Positions 10,135 to 18,219 of a DNA stretch of 64,000 bases are shown here, in pieces. Within the stretch, counting starts at the first letter, position 1. Every line of letters starts with the position of its first letter. The DNA is from Eubacteriaceae bacterium (GTDB lineage: Bacteria; Bacillota; Clostridia; Lachnospirales; Lachnospiraceae): positions 1 through 64,000 of the forward strand of contig CAJSYQ010000010.1 in NCBI GenBank assembly GCA_910574015.1, in the 5' to 3' direction. The notes beneath the pieces are model-generated. The model saw only the letters and a list, made by a program, of their open reading frames with translations, was not told the origin of the DNA and did not search any database. The translations under genes were made by a program, and so were the position numbers.

Positions 10135-13100
10135 CTATTTCACAATCTTCACCGTCTTCTTCTGCCCCTTTTTCTTAAACAGTTTCTTATACTTCTTTAA
10201 TCTGGAGGCCGGCACCTTTACCTTCGCCTTCCTGTAAATCCCTTTCAGCGCATTTCCGCCCACACCGGTGATCTTCTTGCTCTTCACCATGATCTTCTTA
10301 AGCTTCGGACAGTTATAAAATGCCTTCTTACCGATCTTAACAACATTGCTGCCCAGGGTAATGCTTTTCAGTTTCTTACATTTGGCAAATGCACTGGAGC
10401 CAATCTGGCGGATGGTAAATTTCGTCCCCTTTATTGTCACCGATGCACCGACGGATGCCGTCGTGAGCTTCTTAGACTTCACCCCTGTGACGGTGACATA
10501 ATTTTTCCCGCTTTTCATACTGGTGACTTTATACTTCAGTTTTCCTACGGTATAGGTCTTTCCCACTACCGCCTTTTCGACCTTATCCTCCGTCTGTCCG
10601 GGGTTCGTTGTCCCCGGCACCGGATCCGGCTGCTTGTCGGGTAATTTATTTTCCTCCTCCTTCTTTGCCGCCGCCGATTCGGCGTCCATCTTTGTCTTTT
10701 CTTCCTGATACAGCTTTGCTATCTCCAGATCACCCAGCGCCTTACTGTAAATCTTAAGATTATCCACGGACAGCTCACCGGATCCCCAGTAGCCGCCATA
10801 ACCGATATAGAAATTTCCGGAGGTGTTGAACAGATCCAGAAGACGTTTCCCCATGGCCTCATCGTAGCCGCTGGTACCGGAAAACGCCGCATTCTGCTGT
10901 TTGTTATACTTCATTTTGCCGTCAATATAGATGCCGTATCCATCCCTGTCCGCCGTTACTGTCACCAGTTTCCAACTGCCCCTGCCTATTGCATTTGTCA
11001 CAGTGGCTCCGTTATTGCAGTCAAAATATACCTCGCCGCCATTGTAATTATATCCGAGAAATGCATTCTGTGTCAGGAACAGCCTTGTTTTATTGTCATC
11101 AAAGAATGACCATATCTCTCCCCAGACATTATTGTCATCGCATTTCACCCACAGGGAGACGGTGGCGCCTTCCGCATTCCTGCCCTTCAGCGGATTTGGA
11201 ATCCTGGCATAACTATTGGAATTGTCGTTCCCCTTGTAGGTATGAAGAACCCTGCTCCCCCTGTCCAGATCCTCCCGCAATGCCGGTCTGGACGCCGATC
11301 CCCTTGACAGAAGCTCCGCCGATTCTGCCGGATTTTTTCCGTTCACCAGCTTATCATCATCGAAGGAATAGGCGGCGGCCAGACCGGCTTCTGTGTCGAT
11401 GGCATCCATCCCCTTTGCATAGACCGTCGTTCTGTACTCCTTTTTCACCGCAGCCGATCCCCGGCTTATCACCGCCGTCATGGTCACTTCGGTATTCTCC
11501 GTCGGCAGTTTGATTCTGCCGTCGTTTGCTATGACATCGGGATCCGAGGAAGTCCAGCTCACTGCGACCCCGTCTGATAATGTTTTCGGCAGGGACAGGT
11601 CCGTGTATGTGCTGCCTGCTATGCCGCTGTGAAAGCCCGCCGCATTTTTCACCACCGCCATCCTGTCGTCCGCGATGCGGTATCCCCATATGGATATATC
11701 GTTGTCCCCGACAACAGTAAGACACATGGCCGGCCATTTGCTCCCCTCGATTTCCTGTTCCACAAAGACGCCCTCATACGTATCGCCGCCACATTTCAGA
11801 GTAACCTCTGGTCCCTCCGTCCCCTGCACCCAGGTACCCGTATATTCTCCCGAAACCGTTCCGTCCTGTCCCAGGGTAATCGTCTTTTCTGTCACACATT
11901 CCTTGGCCCCGTATCTCACATCGCCCATTGTAAGAATCTGGTAATCCCCTGCAAGCTTCTCCCTGTCGTATGGCGCCTGCGCCAGCGTCTCACCAGAGTA
12001 TTCAAAAGGCGCAGTCACCAGACCGCCGTTTTTCGCCGTAAAGATCTGATGTACGCGGTCCTCATAGAACCAGTTATTCACAAAACGGGTATGATAGACA
12101 AGGAATTTCTTCCCGTCGTCATCCACCAGAACCGAATTATGTCCCTGGGCCGTGTGTCCGTCACTCATAAAGTCCCATTTGTAATAGCTCATCAGCCGGT
12201 TCCCTATCGTTCCATTGATGTTATCTTCATTATTCGTAATGAGATTATAAGTCCCCTTTTCATACTGGGACGCCACATTCCCCTTCGCAAATCTGGCGTC
12301 ATCTCCAGACATGTCCTTGTACGGCCCCGTTATGCTGGCAGAGGAAAATACCCGCATATTGTATCCGCCATCTGCATTCAGTCCTCCGTTCGTAATAAAC
12401 AAATAGAACTTCCCATCTATTTTCTGAATGTAGGACGCCTCACCGGAAGCAAAGCTCCCGCCAGCGATCTTAAGCCCCATATAGGGATCGGACTGATTGC
12501 TCTTTAACTCGTATTTCACCGTCTTATCCCGGAGCCCGGTGGCCTTGTCCATCTTTATCATATAGATCCCGCCGGACCAGGAGCCGTATGTCATCCACAG
12601 GTCATCGCCCTCGAAGAGAATGCACGGATCGATGGCGTGGGCGCCATATTCCGTATTCCATCGGGAGGCCGTACACTTTGTGTCACCATCAGACCACTGC
12701 CAGGCGCCGCCGAGATATCGGTCAGGCAGAACAGCATCCCCTGTCACCTCCCGGTAATCGGTCTTCGTGTAATCATAGGTTGTGCCATCGTCAAATCCGG
12801 AATAGATCACCGTCCCCTTATACTCCCAGTTCCCATTCAGGGAATCGGACGTCAGGAGGGCAATGGAGGAATTCCAGGAACAGCCGTTTACACTCATATA
12901 TAGCATCCAGCACCCCTTTGACCCATCGCTGTTTATGTAATGCGGATTCCAGATCACATCGGGAGCCCACAGATTCGAACCCCACCTTGACGCCAGGGAG
13001 TACACGGAATCCCCTCTCTTGGACCAGGATTCCCCATCGGCAAACAAAGTATGCACCGTCTGGTCATTGTTGATATTATTGGTAAAATCCTTCCAATTCT

Positions 13101-13422
13101 TCAGATCAGTAGAATAGGCGAAGGATCGGTGTGTGCCGAAGATAAAATAGATTTTCTTTCTCGTCCCCGCCTCATTCTGCTCTCCATACACTCTCGCGGA
13201 GGATGTGTAGGTATCCCCCTCGTAATACCCCGTTACGATAGAAGGATCATGCACGGAAACCCGGCTGTATCCCGGGTCTGCTGAATGCTCCGTGTACAGC
13301 CTGCCGACCTCCTCTTCCGTCAGATAATCCGTCCTCTCTGCCCCCTGTACTGCCGCCGGGATTCCCGGCAGAAGGAGCGCAGCCACCAGCAGAACCGCCA
13401 GTAACTTTTTTCCATTGCCCAT
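10135..13422 (-). CDS. Secreted multidomain GH43 endo-arabinanase with LamG and leucine-rich modules
   Basis: A 1095-residue exported enzyme predicted to hydrolyse alpha-1,5-arabinan. Order: signal peptide (about 1-28), GH43 five-bladed propeller (about 55-480) with the three expected acidic residues D59 (VHDPS), D265 (AIDPC) and E328 (SGEAS), the beta-barrel domain that follows endo-arabinanases (about 485-595), an Ig-like domain (about 596-668), a LamG/concanavalin-like domain (about 680-905), a Glu/Lys/Pro linker, and a C-terminal BspA-type leucine-rich region (about 955-1095: IGSSAFAKCKKLKSITLGS). The last module suggests attachment to a surface or polysaccharide. AAGGAGG precedes the ATG. 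Its catalytic domain resembles the plus-strand enzyme at 48.6-50.7 kb, yet it sits between rplL and rpoB, flanked by inverted 22-bp hairpin motifs. Substrate is inferred from family. Confidence 0.9.
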   Translation of the reverse strand: MGNGKKLLAVLLVAALLLPGIPAAVQGAERTDYLTEEEVGRLYTEHSADPGYSRVSVHDPSIVTGYYEGDTYTSSARVYGEQNEAGTRKKIYFIFGTHRSFAYSTDLKNWKDFTNNINNDQTVHTLFADGESWSKRGDSVYSLASRWGSNLWAPDVIWNPHYINSDGSKGCWMLYMSVNGCSWNSSIALLTSDSLNGNWEYKGTVIYSGFDDGTTYDYTKTDYREVTGDAVLPDRYLGGAWQWSDGDTKCTASRWNTEYGAHAIDPCILFEGDDLWMTYGSWSGGIYMIKMDKATGLRDKTVKYELKSNQSDPYMGLKIAGGSFASGEASYIQKIDGKFYLFITNGGLNADGGYNMRVFSSASITGPYKDMSGDDARFAKGNVASQYEKGTYNLITNNEDNINGTIGNRLMSYYKWDFMSDGHTAQGHNSVLVDDDGKKFLVYHTRFVNNWFYEDRVHQIFTAKNGGLVTAPFEYSGETLAQAPYDREKLAGDYQILTMGDVRYGAKECVTEKTITLGQDGTVSGEYTGTWVQGTEGPEVTLKCGGDTYEGVFVEQEIEGSKWPAMCLTVVGDNDISIWGYRIADDRMAVVKNAAGFHSGIAGSTYTDLSLPKTLSDGVAVSWTSSDPDVIANDGRIKLPTENTEVTMTAVISRGSAAVKKEYRTTVYAKGMDAIDTEAGLAAAYSFDDDKLVNGKNPAESAELLSRGSASRPALREDLDRGSRVLHTYKGNDNSNSYARIPNPLKGRNAEGATVSLWVKCDDNNVWGEIWSFFDDNKTRLFLTQNAFLGYNYNGGEVYFDCNNGATVTNAIGRGSWKLVTVTADRDGYGIYIDGKMKYNKQQNAAFSGTSGYDEAMGKRLLDLFNTSGNFYIGYGGYWGSGELSVDNLKIYSKALGDLEIAKLYQEEKTKMDAESAAAKKEEENKLPDKQPDPVPGTTNPGQTEDKVEKAVVGKTYTVGKLKYKVTSMKSGKNYVTVTGVKSKKLTTASVGASVTIKGTKFTIRQIGSSAFAKCKKLKSITLGSNVVKIGKKAFYNCPKLKKIMVKSKKITGVGGNALKGIYRKAKVKVPASRLKKYKKLFKKKGQKKTVKIVK

Positions 13423-13449
13423 AATAATACCTCCTTTTTGTTAGTTCAG

Positions 13450-13471
13450 CGGCGGGTCCAAATTGGCGCCG
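13450..13471 (-). repeat. 22-bp hairpin motif, copy 2
   Basis: On the minus strand it begins CGGCGCC and ends CCCGCCG with AATTTGGA in the centre. Flanking bases add to the stem (AGTTCAGCGG / CCGTTGAGTT with G-T pairs), so the transcript could fold into a long hairpin in the 5' untranslated region of the arabinanase gene. Confidence 0.7.
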
Positions 13472-13486
13472 TTGAGTTAGTTTCCT

Positions 13487-13515
13487 AATGAAAATTTAGA
13501 ATATAGTTTTGTCAA
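13487..13515 (-). promoter_or_regulatory. Possible promoter of the arabinanase gene
   Basis: A clear minus-strand TTGACA (13510-13515) is followed after 17 bases only by TTCATT (13487-13492), a poor -10 box. The gene needs a promoter here because rplL ends in a terminator just upstream; a weak -10 could mean activator dependence. Confidence 0.3.
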
Positions 13516-13549
13516 AAAGATGTCATTGTTCACAGCACCCCCAAAATTC

Positions 13550-13576
13550 AAAAAGAAACCCCGGTATAAACCGGAG
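13550..13576 (-). terminator. Terminator after rplL
   Basis: Minus-strand stem CTCCGG / CCGGGG with loop TTTATA followed by TTTCTTTTT (13550-13558). It would separate rplJL from the arabinanase gene. Confidence 0.75.
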
Positions 13577-13602
13577 CTTCTCCTTATTGACAAAATCACA
13601 TA

Positions 13603-13971
13603 TTATTTCAATGTAACCTTAGCGCCCTCAGCCTCAAGCTTAGCCTTGATCTCTTCTGCTTCTTCCTTGCTTGCGCCCTCTTTCACAACTTTAGGAGCAC
13701 CGTCTACTACTTCCTTTGCTTCCTTCAGTCCAAGGCCGGTTACCTCGCGTACAACCTTGATTACTTTAACCTTAGCTGCGCCAACCTCTGTCAGCTCTAC
13801 ATCGAACTCATCCTTCTCTGCAGCGCCGCCTGCTGCGTCTCCGCCTGCTGCTGCCACTACTACGCCTGCTGCTGCAGATACGCCGAACTCTTCCTCACAT
13901 GCTTTTACTAAATCATTTAATTCCATTACGCTCATCTCTTTGACAGCGTCGATAAATTCCTGTGTCGTCAT
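13603..13971 (-). CDS. rplL: 50S ribosomal protein L7/L12
   Basis: A 122-residue stalk protein of the large ribosomal subunit that recruits translation GTPases. It has the N-terminal dimerisation domain ([20 protein letters not shown]), an Ala/Gly-rich hinge (about 35-55) and the conserved C-terminal domain ([20 protein letters not shown] onward). The start was set at MTTQEF because GGAGG lies at normal spacing upstream; the five extra in-frame codons (MEEVK) contain that ribosome-binding site. It follows rplJ in the same transcript and is followed by a terminator, not by rpoB. Confidence 0.98.
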   Translation of the reverse strand: MTTQEFIDAVKEMSVMELNDLVKACEEEFGVSAAAGVVVAAAGGDAAGGAAEKDEFDVELTEVGAAKVKVIKVVREVTGLGLKEAKEVVDGAPKVVKEGASKEEAEEIKAKLEAEGAKVTLK

Positions 13972-14038
13972 TTTAACTTCCTCCATTTAATAATAATAGC
14001 TGCCGGCAAAACCGGTCTTTTACAATTACAATACAGCG

Positions 14039-14539
14039 TTACTCTGCTGCCGCTTCGCCCTGTTTCTCTGCAATCTGCTTGAGTACACGGGCAAGATTTG
14101 TGATCGGTGACTGCAGGCTTCCCAACAGTTTGGAAATAAGAACTTCCTTGGATGGGATTGTTGCAAGTACTTTCACGCCAGCTTCGTCATAGTATGTTCC
14201 GTCTACAACGGCACCTTTAAACTGAAGGGTATTTGCTTCTTTTGCAAAATCATTCAGAATCCGTGCCGGAGCGGTCTCATCCTCAATACCGAATGCGATG
14301 GCAGTCGGTCCCTCCAGATGCTGGTCGAGCTGGGCATAGTCCGTGCCGTCGAAAGCGAGATGCAGCATCGTGTTCTTGTATACTTTGTATACAACGCCTG
14401 CCTCTCTCATCTGTCTGCGGAGTCTTGTATCCTGTTCCACAGTCAGACCGCGGTAATCTACCAGTACCGCTGATTTTGCATCCGCCACATAGCCCTTGAT
14501 CTCGTCAACGATCGGCGCTTTTAATTCGACTTTAGCCAT
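14039..14539 (-). CDS. rplJ: 50S ribosomal protein L10
   Basis: A 166-residue protein that anchors L7/L12 dimers to 23S rRNA. The N-terminal RNA-binding part (MAKVELKAPIVDEIKGYVAD, LVDYRGLTVEQDTRLRRQMR) and the C-terminal L7/L12-binding helix (LGSLQSPITNLARVLKQIAE) are complete. AAGGAGG precedes the ATG. It is the first gene after the L10 leader and promoter, so L10 or the L10-L12 complex probably controls rplJ-rplL by binding the leader, as known for this family. Confidence 0.98.
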   Translation of the reverse strand: MAKVELKAPIVDEIKGYVADAKSAVLVDYRGLTVEQDTRLRRQMREAGVVYKVYKNTMLHLAFDGTDYAQLDQHLEGPTAIAFGIEDETAPARILNDFAKEANTLQFKGAVVDGTYYDEAGVKVLATIPSKEVLISKLLGSLQSPITNLARVLKQIAEKQGEAAAE

Positions 14540-14594
14540 GGGATTTTACCTCCTTATAAAATTTCAGCTTGCGCTATATATTTTATAAGCTGCC

Positions 14595-14732
14595 TGTATA
14601 GAAAAACTCTCCGCCCGTTTTCGCAGACAGAGAGTCCTGATTACACTTATTCCGATAAATATAATCCTCCTCGGCAGGCGCACTGCTTACACCGGATTTA
14701 CCGGTACCTGCTGTCTACGGCAGTTATAAACT
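14595..14732 (-). ncRNA. L10 leader regulatory RNA with attenuator
   Basis: The leader between the rplJ promoter and rplJ carries on the minus strand TGCCGTAGACAGCAGGTACC and GCGCCTGCCGAGGAGG, typical of the ribosomal protein L10 leader family of Firmicutes. It ends in an intrinsic terminator-like hairpin (14601-14634): ACTCTC pairs with GAGAGT, followed by TTTTTC. It would bind L10/L12 and reduce readthrough into rplJL. Confidence 0.85.
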
Positions 14733-14738
14733 TTTGAT

Positions 14739-14767
14739 AGTGTAGCATATGCTGCACGTTCTGTCAA
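14739..14767 (-). promoter_or_regulatory. rplJL promoter
   Basis: Minus-strand TTGACA (14762-14767), 17-base spacer, TACACT (14739-14744), placed just after the rplA stop codon and before the L10 leader. Confidence 0.8.
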
Positions 14768-14775
14768 GTCAAAGA

Positions 14776-15468
14776 TCAGCCAAGTTTCAGTGTATTTACC
14801 CGAATGCCAGGGCCCATTGTAGTAGTGAGGGTGACACTCTTCAGGTAAGTGCCCTTCGCACTTGCCGGCTTCGCCTTGATGATGGCATCCATCAAAGTAG
14901 TGAAATTATCCGTGAGCTGCTCCTCTGTAAAGGACGCCTTGCCAACTGGGCAGTGGATAATATTGGAACGATCCAGACGGTATTCAATCTTACCGGCTTT
15001 AATATCATTAACAGCCTTTGTAACATCCATTGTAACCGTACCGGCCTTGGGGTTCGGCATCAGACCTTTTGGTCCGAGAACACGGCCAAGACGTCCTACA
15101 ACTCCCATCATATCCGGAGTTGCCACAACTACGTCAAACTCAAACCATCCCTCGTTCTGGATCTTCGGGATCAGCTCCTCGCCGCCGACATAGTCTGCGC
15201 CGGCTGCCTCTGCCTCCGCCACCTTGTCGCCTTTGGCGAACACGAGAACCCGGACAGTCTTTCCGGTTCCATGGGGCAGAACAACGGCACCGCGCACCTG
15301 CTGCTCTGCATGACGTCCGTCTACGCCAAGACGGATATGAGTCTCTACGGTTTCATCGAATTTTGCAACTGCTGTTTTTTTCACAAGGTCAATTGCTTCG
15401 GCCACGTCATACTGGGTCATACGGTCAACCAGCTTTGCAGCCTCTGTATACTTTTTCCCTCTTTTCAT
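14776..15468 (-). CDS. rplA: 50S ribosomal protein L1
   Basis: A 230-residue protein of the mobile L1 stalk, which helps release deacylated tRNA, and in many bacteria a translational repressor of its own operon. The family hallmarks are present: [20 protein letters not shown] near the start of domain [22 protein letters not shown] in the middle, and a C-terminus ending [22 protein letters not shown] lies upstream of the ATG. It follows rplK after a 187-base structured gap and is followed directly by the separate rplJL promoter. Confidence 0.98.
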   Translation of the reverse strand: MKRGKKYTEAAKLVDRMTQYDVAEAIDLVKKTAVAKFDETVETHIRLGVDGRHAEQQVRGAVVLPHGTGKTVRVLVFAKGDKVAEAEAAGADYVGGEELIPKIQNEGWFEFDVVVATPDMMGVVGRLGRVLGPKGLMPNPKAGTVTMDVTKAVNDIKAGKIEYRLDRSNIIHCPVGKASFTEEQLTDNFTTLMDAIIKAKPASAKGTYLKSVTLTTTMGPGIRVNTLKLG

Positions 15469-15655
15469 TTTACAAACCTCCTGGTGGTATTAACGAACAT
15501 TTTATCAGACTCCCCGTCCGATATGCGGGAAGAATCTCTCGATCCTTCAAATGCGTTTCTCAAAAAAACGCCATGTCTCCCACAACGTCCTAATGACATT
15601 AGTTCTCTGCGATTTATGCCTGTCTTACTATTTTTCCCGGTTCCCTGCGGTCCGG
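15469..15655 (-). other. Structured gap between rplK and rplA
   Basis: 187 bases without a gene. On the minus strand it has a hairpin GCGTTT/AAACGC (about 15562-15577) and a second imperfect one pairing TTCTTCCCG with CGGGGAG. I see no promoter. An autoregulatory L1 target would be expected near here from knowledge of the family, but I could not recognise an L1-binding motif. Confidence 0.4.
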
Positions 15656-16081
15656 TTATTCCTCTACTGTGATACCCATACTTCTTGCCGTACCTGCGAT
15701 CATGCTGACAGCCGCTTCCATGCTCCCGGCATTCAGGTCTGGCATCTTAGTCTCCGCGATCTTCTGAAGCTCTTCTTTGGAAATCGTGGCAACCTTTTTC
15801 TTGTTCGGCTCGCCGGATCCCGACTGGATCTTGCAGGCCTTCTTAAGAAGAACAGCTGCCGGCGGAGTCTTTGTCACAAAGCTAAAGCTTCTGTCTGCAT
15901 ATACCGTGATGACAACAGGGATGATCATGCCCTCCTGTCCCTGGGTCTTTGCGTTGAACTCCTTTGTAAACTGAGCGATATTTACTCCGTGCTGACCAAG
16001 CGCCGGACCTACCGGCGGTGCCGGAGTCGCTTTTCCTGCCGGAATCTGTAACTTAATATATCCTTCAACTTTCTTTGCCAT
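15656..16081 (-). CDS. rplK: 50S ribosomal protein L11
   Basis: A 141-residue protein of the GTPase-associated centre of the ribosome. The N-terminal domain with the proline-rich [16 protein letters not shown] segment and the C-terminal rRNA-binding domain ([32 protein letters not shown]) are complete, and the length is standard. AGGTAAAAAA lies upstream of the ATG. It is in the rpmG-secE-nusG-rplK-rplA transcript, 21 bases after nusG. Confidence 0.98.
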   Translation of the reverse strand: MAKKVEGYIKLQIPAGKATPAPPVGPALGQHGVNIAQFTKEFNAKTQGQEGMIIPVVITVYADRSFSFVTKTPPAAVLLKKACKIQSGSGEPNKKKVATISKEELQKIAETKMPDLNAGSMEAAVSMIAGTARSMGITVEE

Positions 16082-16102
16082 TTTTTTACCTCCATCTAAA
16101 CG

Positions 16103-16621
16103 TTAAACCTGTTTCAATTCAGAGAAATCAATCTCAACCGGCGTATCGCGGCCAAACATATCGATGACGATAACGGCCATCTGCTTTGCCGGATGAACCT
16201 CCTGAACGACACCGTCTGTATCCTGCCATACTCCCTCTGTGACGACGACATGATCTCCCACAGAAAATGGAGATTCCTCTGCCTGGGCCAGAAAGCCCAT
16301 ATTGGTGATCTCTTCCTCCGTGAGGGGAACCGGTTTGGATCCCGGACCGACAAATCCTGTCACGCCACGCGTGTTTCGCACAACATACCATGTCTGGTCA
16401 TTCATGATCATATTGATCAGAACGTAGGCGGGAAACATTTTCTTCTGAACCTGCTTCTTCTCGCCGTTCTTCTCCTCCACAACAGTCTGCAGCGGAATCA
16501 TGACTTCCATGATCTGCTCCTGCAGGTTGCGGTTTTCGATTGTTTTCTCAATATCCGCCTTGACCTTATTCTCATAACCCGAATAAGTGTGGACTACATA
16601 CCATTTCGCTTCTTCTGCCAT
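16103..16621 (-). CDS. nusG: Transcription termination/antitermination protein NusG
   Basis: A 172-residue transcription elongation factor that binds RNA polymerase through its N-terminal domain and couples to Rho or the ribosome through its KOW domain. The N-terminus has WYVVHTYSGYENKVK, the middle has FPAYVLINM and the NTRGVTGFVG motif, and the KOW region (about 118-172) carries FSVGDHVVVTEG and MFGRDTPVEIDFSELKQV. The ATG has AGGAGG nearby. It is 9 bases downstream of secE. Confidence 0.97.
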   Translation of the reverse strand: MAEEAKWYVVHTYSGYENKVKADIEKTIENRNLQEQIMEVMIPLQTVVEEKNGEKKQVQKKMFPAYVLINMIMNDQTWYVVRNTRGVTGFVGPGSKPVPLTEEEITNMGFLAQAEESPFSVGDHVVVTEGVWQDTDGVVQEVHPAKQMAVIVIDMFGRDTPVEIDFSELKQV

Positions 16622-16630
16622 GGCAACCTC

Positions 16631-16834
16631 CTATGAAACAATGTTGAGTAACTGCAGGCCATACCGTATTGCCCAGTCGATACCGGCGATCACTACGCCC
16701 AGTATCAGGGACACTACGATCACAAGCCCGGACTGTTTCATAAGATCTTCTCTTTTCGGCCATGTGCACTTCTTGAATTCGCTTTTCAGATTCTTAAAGA
16801 ATCCTGGTTTGGAAGCCTTTTCCGCTTCACTCAT
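16631..16834 (-). CDS. secE: Preprotein translocase subunit SecE
   Basis: A 67-residue single-span clamp subunit of the SecYEG channel. The amphipathic helix FFKNLKSEFKKCTWPKREDL, with the typical W-P, is followed by one membrane helix (GLVIVVSLILGVVIAGIDWA). The ATG at MSEAEK is preferred with AAAGGATG upstream; a GTG three codons earlier is possible. It sits between rpmG and nusG, the standard order. Confidence 0.95.
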   Translation of the reverse strand: MSEAEKASKPGFFKNLKSEFKKCTWPKREDLMKQSGLVIVVSLILGVVIAGIDWAIRYGLQLLNIVS

Positions 16835-16869
16835 ATGACACACATCCTTTCCGAAACATCACACGGACC

Positions 16870-17019
16870 TTACTTTGTCTCCTTGTGTAATGTGTGTTTC
16901 CTGCAAAATCTGCAATACTTCTTTGTTTCCATTCTGTCCGGATGGTTCTTTTTGTCTTTGGTCAGATTGTAATTGCGCTGCTTACACTCTGTACACTCCA
17001 AAGTAATCTTAGTACGCAT
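16870..17019 (-). CDS. rpmG: 50S ribosomal protein L33
   Basis: A 49-residue protein starting [17 protein letters not shown] and ending KHTLHKETK. Two CxxC pairs (CTEC, CRFC) make it the zinc-binding form of L33, the form that zinc-starved bacteria swap for a cysteine-free paralogue. GGAGGTGACAAG precedes the ATG. It is the first gene of the rpmG-secE-nusG-rplK-rplA transcript. Confidence 0.96.
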   Translation of the reverse strand: MRTKITLECTECKQRNYNLTKDKKNHPDRMETKKYCRFCRKHTLHKETK

Positions 17020-17089
17020 CTTGTCACCTCCGTGATATTTTGTTCTAAAAATTTAGGCATAAAAAAAAGACCTAACTCATCGCTCAATC

Positions 17090-17118
17090 ACTATAACACA
17101 TACCAATGGGCATGTCAA
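17090..17118 (-). promoter_or_regulatory. rpmG-secE-nusG-rplKA promoter
   Basis: Minus-strand TTGACA (17113-17118), 17-base spacer, TATAGT (17090-17095). It is back to back with the plus-strand promoter at 17186-17214. Confidence 0.85.
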
Positions 17119-17185
17119 GAGATTCCCTGCCCCGTGAAAAAAAATCTTGCGGCCCTGCCGTGCTGTGCCCCCGGACTGGAGTACT

Positions 17186-17214
17186 TTGACTTTTGCTCCC
17201 AAATCTGGTATCCT
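17186..17214 (+). promoter_or_regulatory. Promoter of the NusG-II/Gx-transporter pair
   Basis: TTGACT (17186-17191), 17-base spacer, TATCCT (17209-17214). It diverges from the nusG-operon promoter. Confidence 0.7.
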
Positions 17215-17272
17215 CTTAATTATATTAAATAAGATCGCGGCGGGGCCGTCAGAGAGATCAGGAGGTGGCAGG

Positions 17273-17680
17273 ATGCCGAAAGAGAATCGAACCCCCTTTT
17301 GTACCAGAGTGGACCGGGTAGTTCTGGCTCTGCTCACCCTGGCCGGCATAGCCCTGGCCATATGGGTCTATTTTCCCACAGAAGGTCCCGCCTCCCGGCT
17401 GGAGGTTCGTCAGAATGGCCGTCTGGTTATGACACTGCCACTGGATACCGATACAGAGGAGTCCATGAAAGACGAGAACGGCGGGTTCAACCAGTTCCGT
17501 ATCCGGGACGGGGCCGCCGCCATGCTGGACGCCGACTGCGGAGACCGTACCTGCCTCCGAACAGGAAGTATTTCCCGCACCGGCGAATCCATCGTATGCC
17601 TGCCGCACCGTCTGGTGCTTCAGATCACCTCCTCCGACAGTCCTGCCGAAGAAAATACACCGGATGCCATAGTCCATTAA
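17273..17680 (+). CDS. NusG domain II-containing membrane protein
   Basis: A 135-residue protein with one N-terminal membrane helix (VVLALLTLAGIALAIWVYF, about 15-33) and an extracytoplasmic NusG domain II fold (about 45-130). The paired cysteines typical of the family are present (DCGDRTC and later IVCLPHRL). AGGAGG precedes the ATG at MPKENRT; an earlier in-frame ATG at 17147 lies upstream of the promoter and was rejected. The gene is 14 bases from a Gx-transporter gene, a pairing seen in related Firmicutes, which suggests a joint role, possibly in isoprenoid or redox-linked membrane physiology. The molecular function is unknown. Confidence 0.85.
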   Translation: MPKENRTPFCTRVDRVVLALLTLAGIALAIWVYFPTEGPASRLEVRQNGRLVMTLPLDTDTEESMKDENGGFNQFRIRDGAAAMLDADCGDRTCLRTGSISRTGESIVCLPHRLVLQITSSDSPAEENTPDAIVH

Positions 17681-17694
17681 AGGAGCGCAGTACT

Positions 17695-18219
17695 ATGAAC
17701 CATAGAACACAGAGCATGGCCGAGCTTGCTGTCTTTACAGGGACCGCCTTTCTTTTCAGCTATATTGAGAGCCTGTTCCCGCTGCCCATCCCCGTTCCGG
17801 GAATTAAACTGGGCCTTGCCAACCTCATACTCGTGATCCTCCTGTGCCGCCGGGGACTGAGCGCCGCCTTCGCCGTCTCCATCGTGCGGAATGTATTGAA
17901 CGCCCTGACCTTCGGCAGCCTGTTCGGCCTGTTCTACAGTCTTGCCGGAACTGTTCTGAGCCTGCCTGCCATGGCAGTTTTATTGAAATATGCAAAAAAG
18001 CACCCACAGCTCTCTCTGACCAGCGTCAGCGCCGTGGGTGGTATCATTCATAATATCGGGCAGTTCATCACCGCAGTCTGTCTGGTAGGATATTCTGCCA
18101 TCCTGCACTATCTGCCCTTTTTATATTTCGCCGGTCTCACCGCCGGCGTCCTCATAGGCCTTCTTGCCTCTCTCTGCCTTCAGCGGCTGCCGCAGCACAT
18201 CATCAGCAGTAGGAATTAA
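17695..18219 (+). CDS. Gx transporter family membrane protein (heptaprenyl diphosphate synthase component I-like)
   Basis: A 174-residue integral membrane protein with about five or six hydrophobic spans, starting MNHRTQSMAELAVFTGTAFL. The segment PIPVPGIKLGLANLILVILL with its Gly/Pro-rich substrate-loop character is typical of the Gx transporter family (ECF S-component-like), members of which are often annotated as heptaprenyl diphosphate synthase component I. AGGAG precedes the ATG. It is co-transcribed with the NusG-II gene. Its last 17 bases overlap tail to tail with the hypothetical gene on the minus strand. The transported molecule cannot be told from sequence. Confidence 0.85.
   Translation: MNHRTQSMAELAVFTGTAFLFSYIESLFPLPIPVPGIKLGLANLILVILLCRRGLSAAFAVSIVRNVLNALTFGSLFGLFYSLAGTVLSLPAMAVLLKYAKKHPQLSLTSVSAVGGIIHNIGQFITAVCLVGYSAILHYLPFLYFAGLTAGVLIGLLASLCLQRLPQHIISSRN

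Noticed and set aside
10097-13471. Insertion sequence around the arabinanase gene
   Set aside because: No transposase, no target-site duplication that I can see, and the flanking motifs are short hairpins, so I describe it only as a repeat-flanked insertion.
17020-17090. Ribosomal-protein regulatory RNA before rpmG
   Set aside because: The leader has only a five-base stem TTAGG/CCTAA and no known regulatory pattern.
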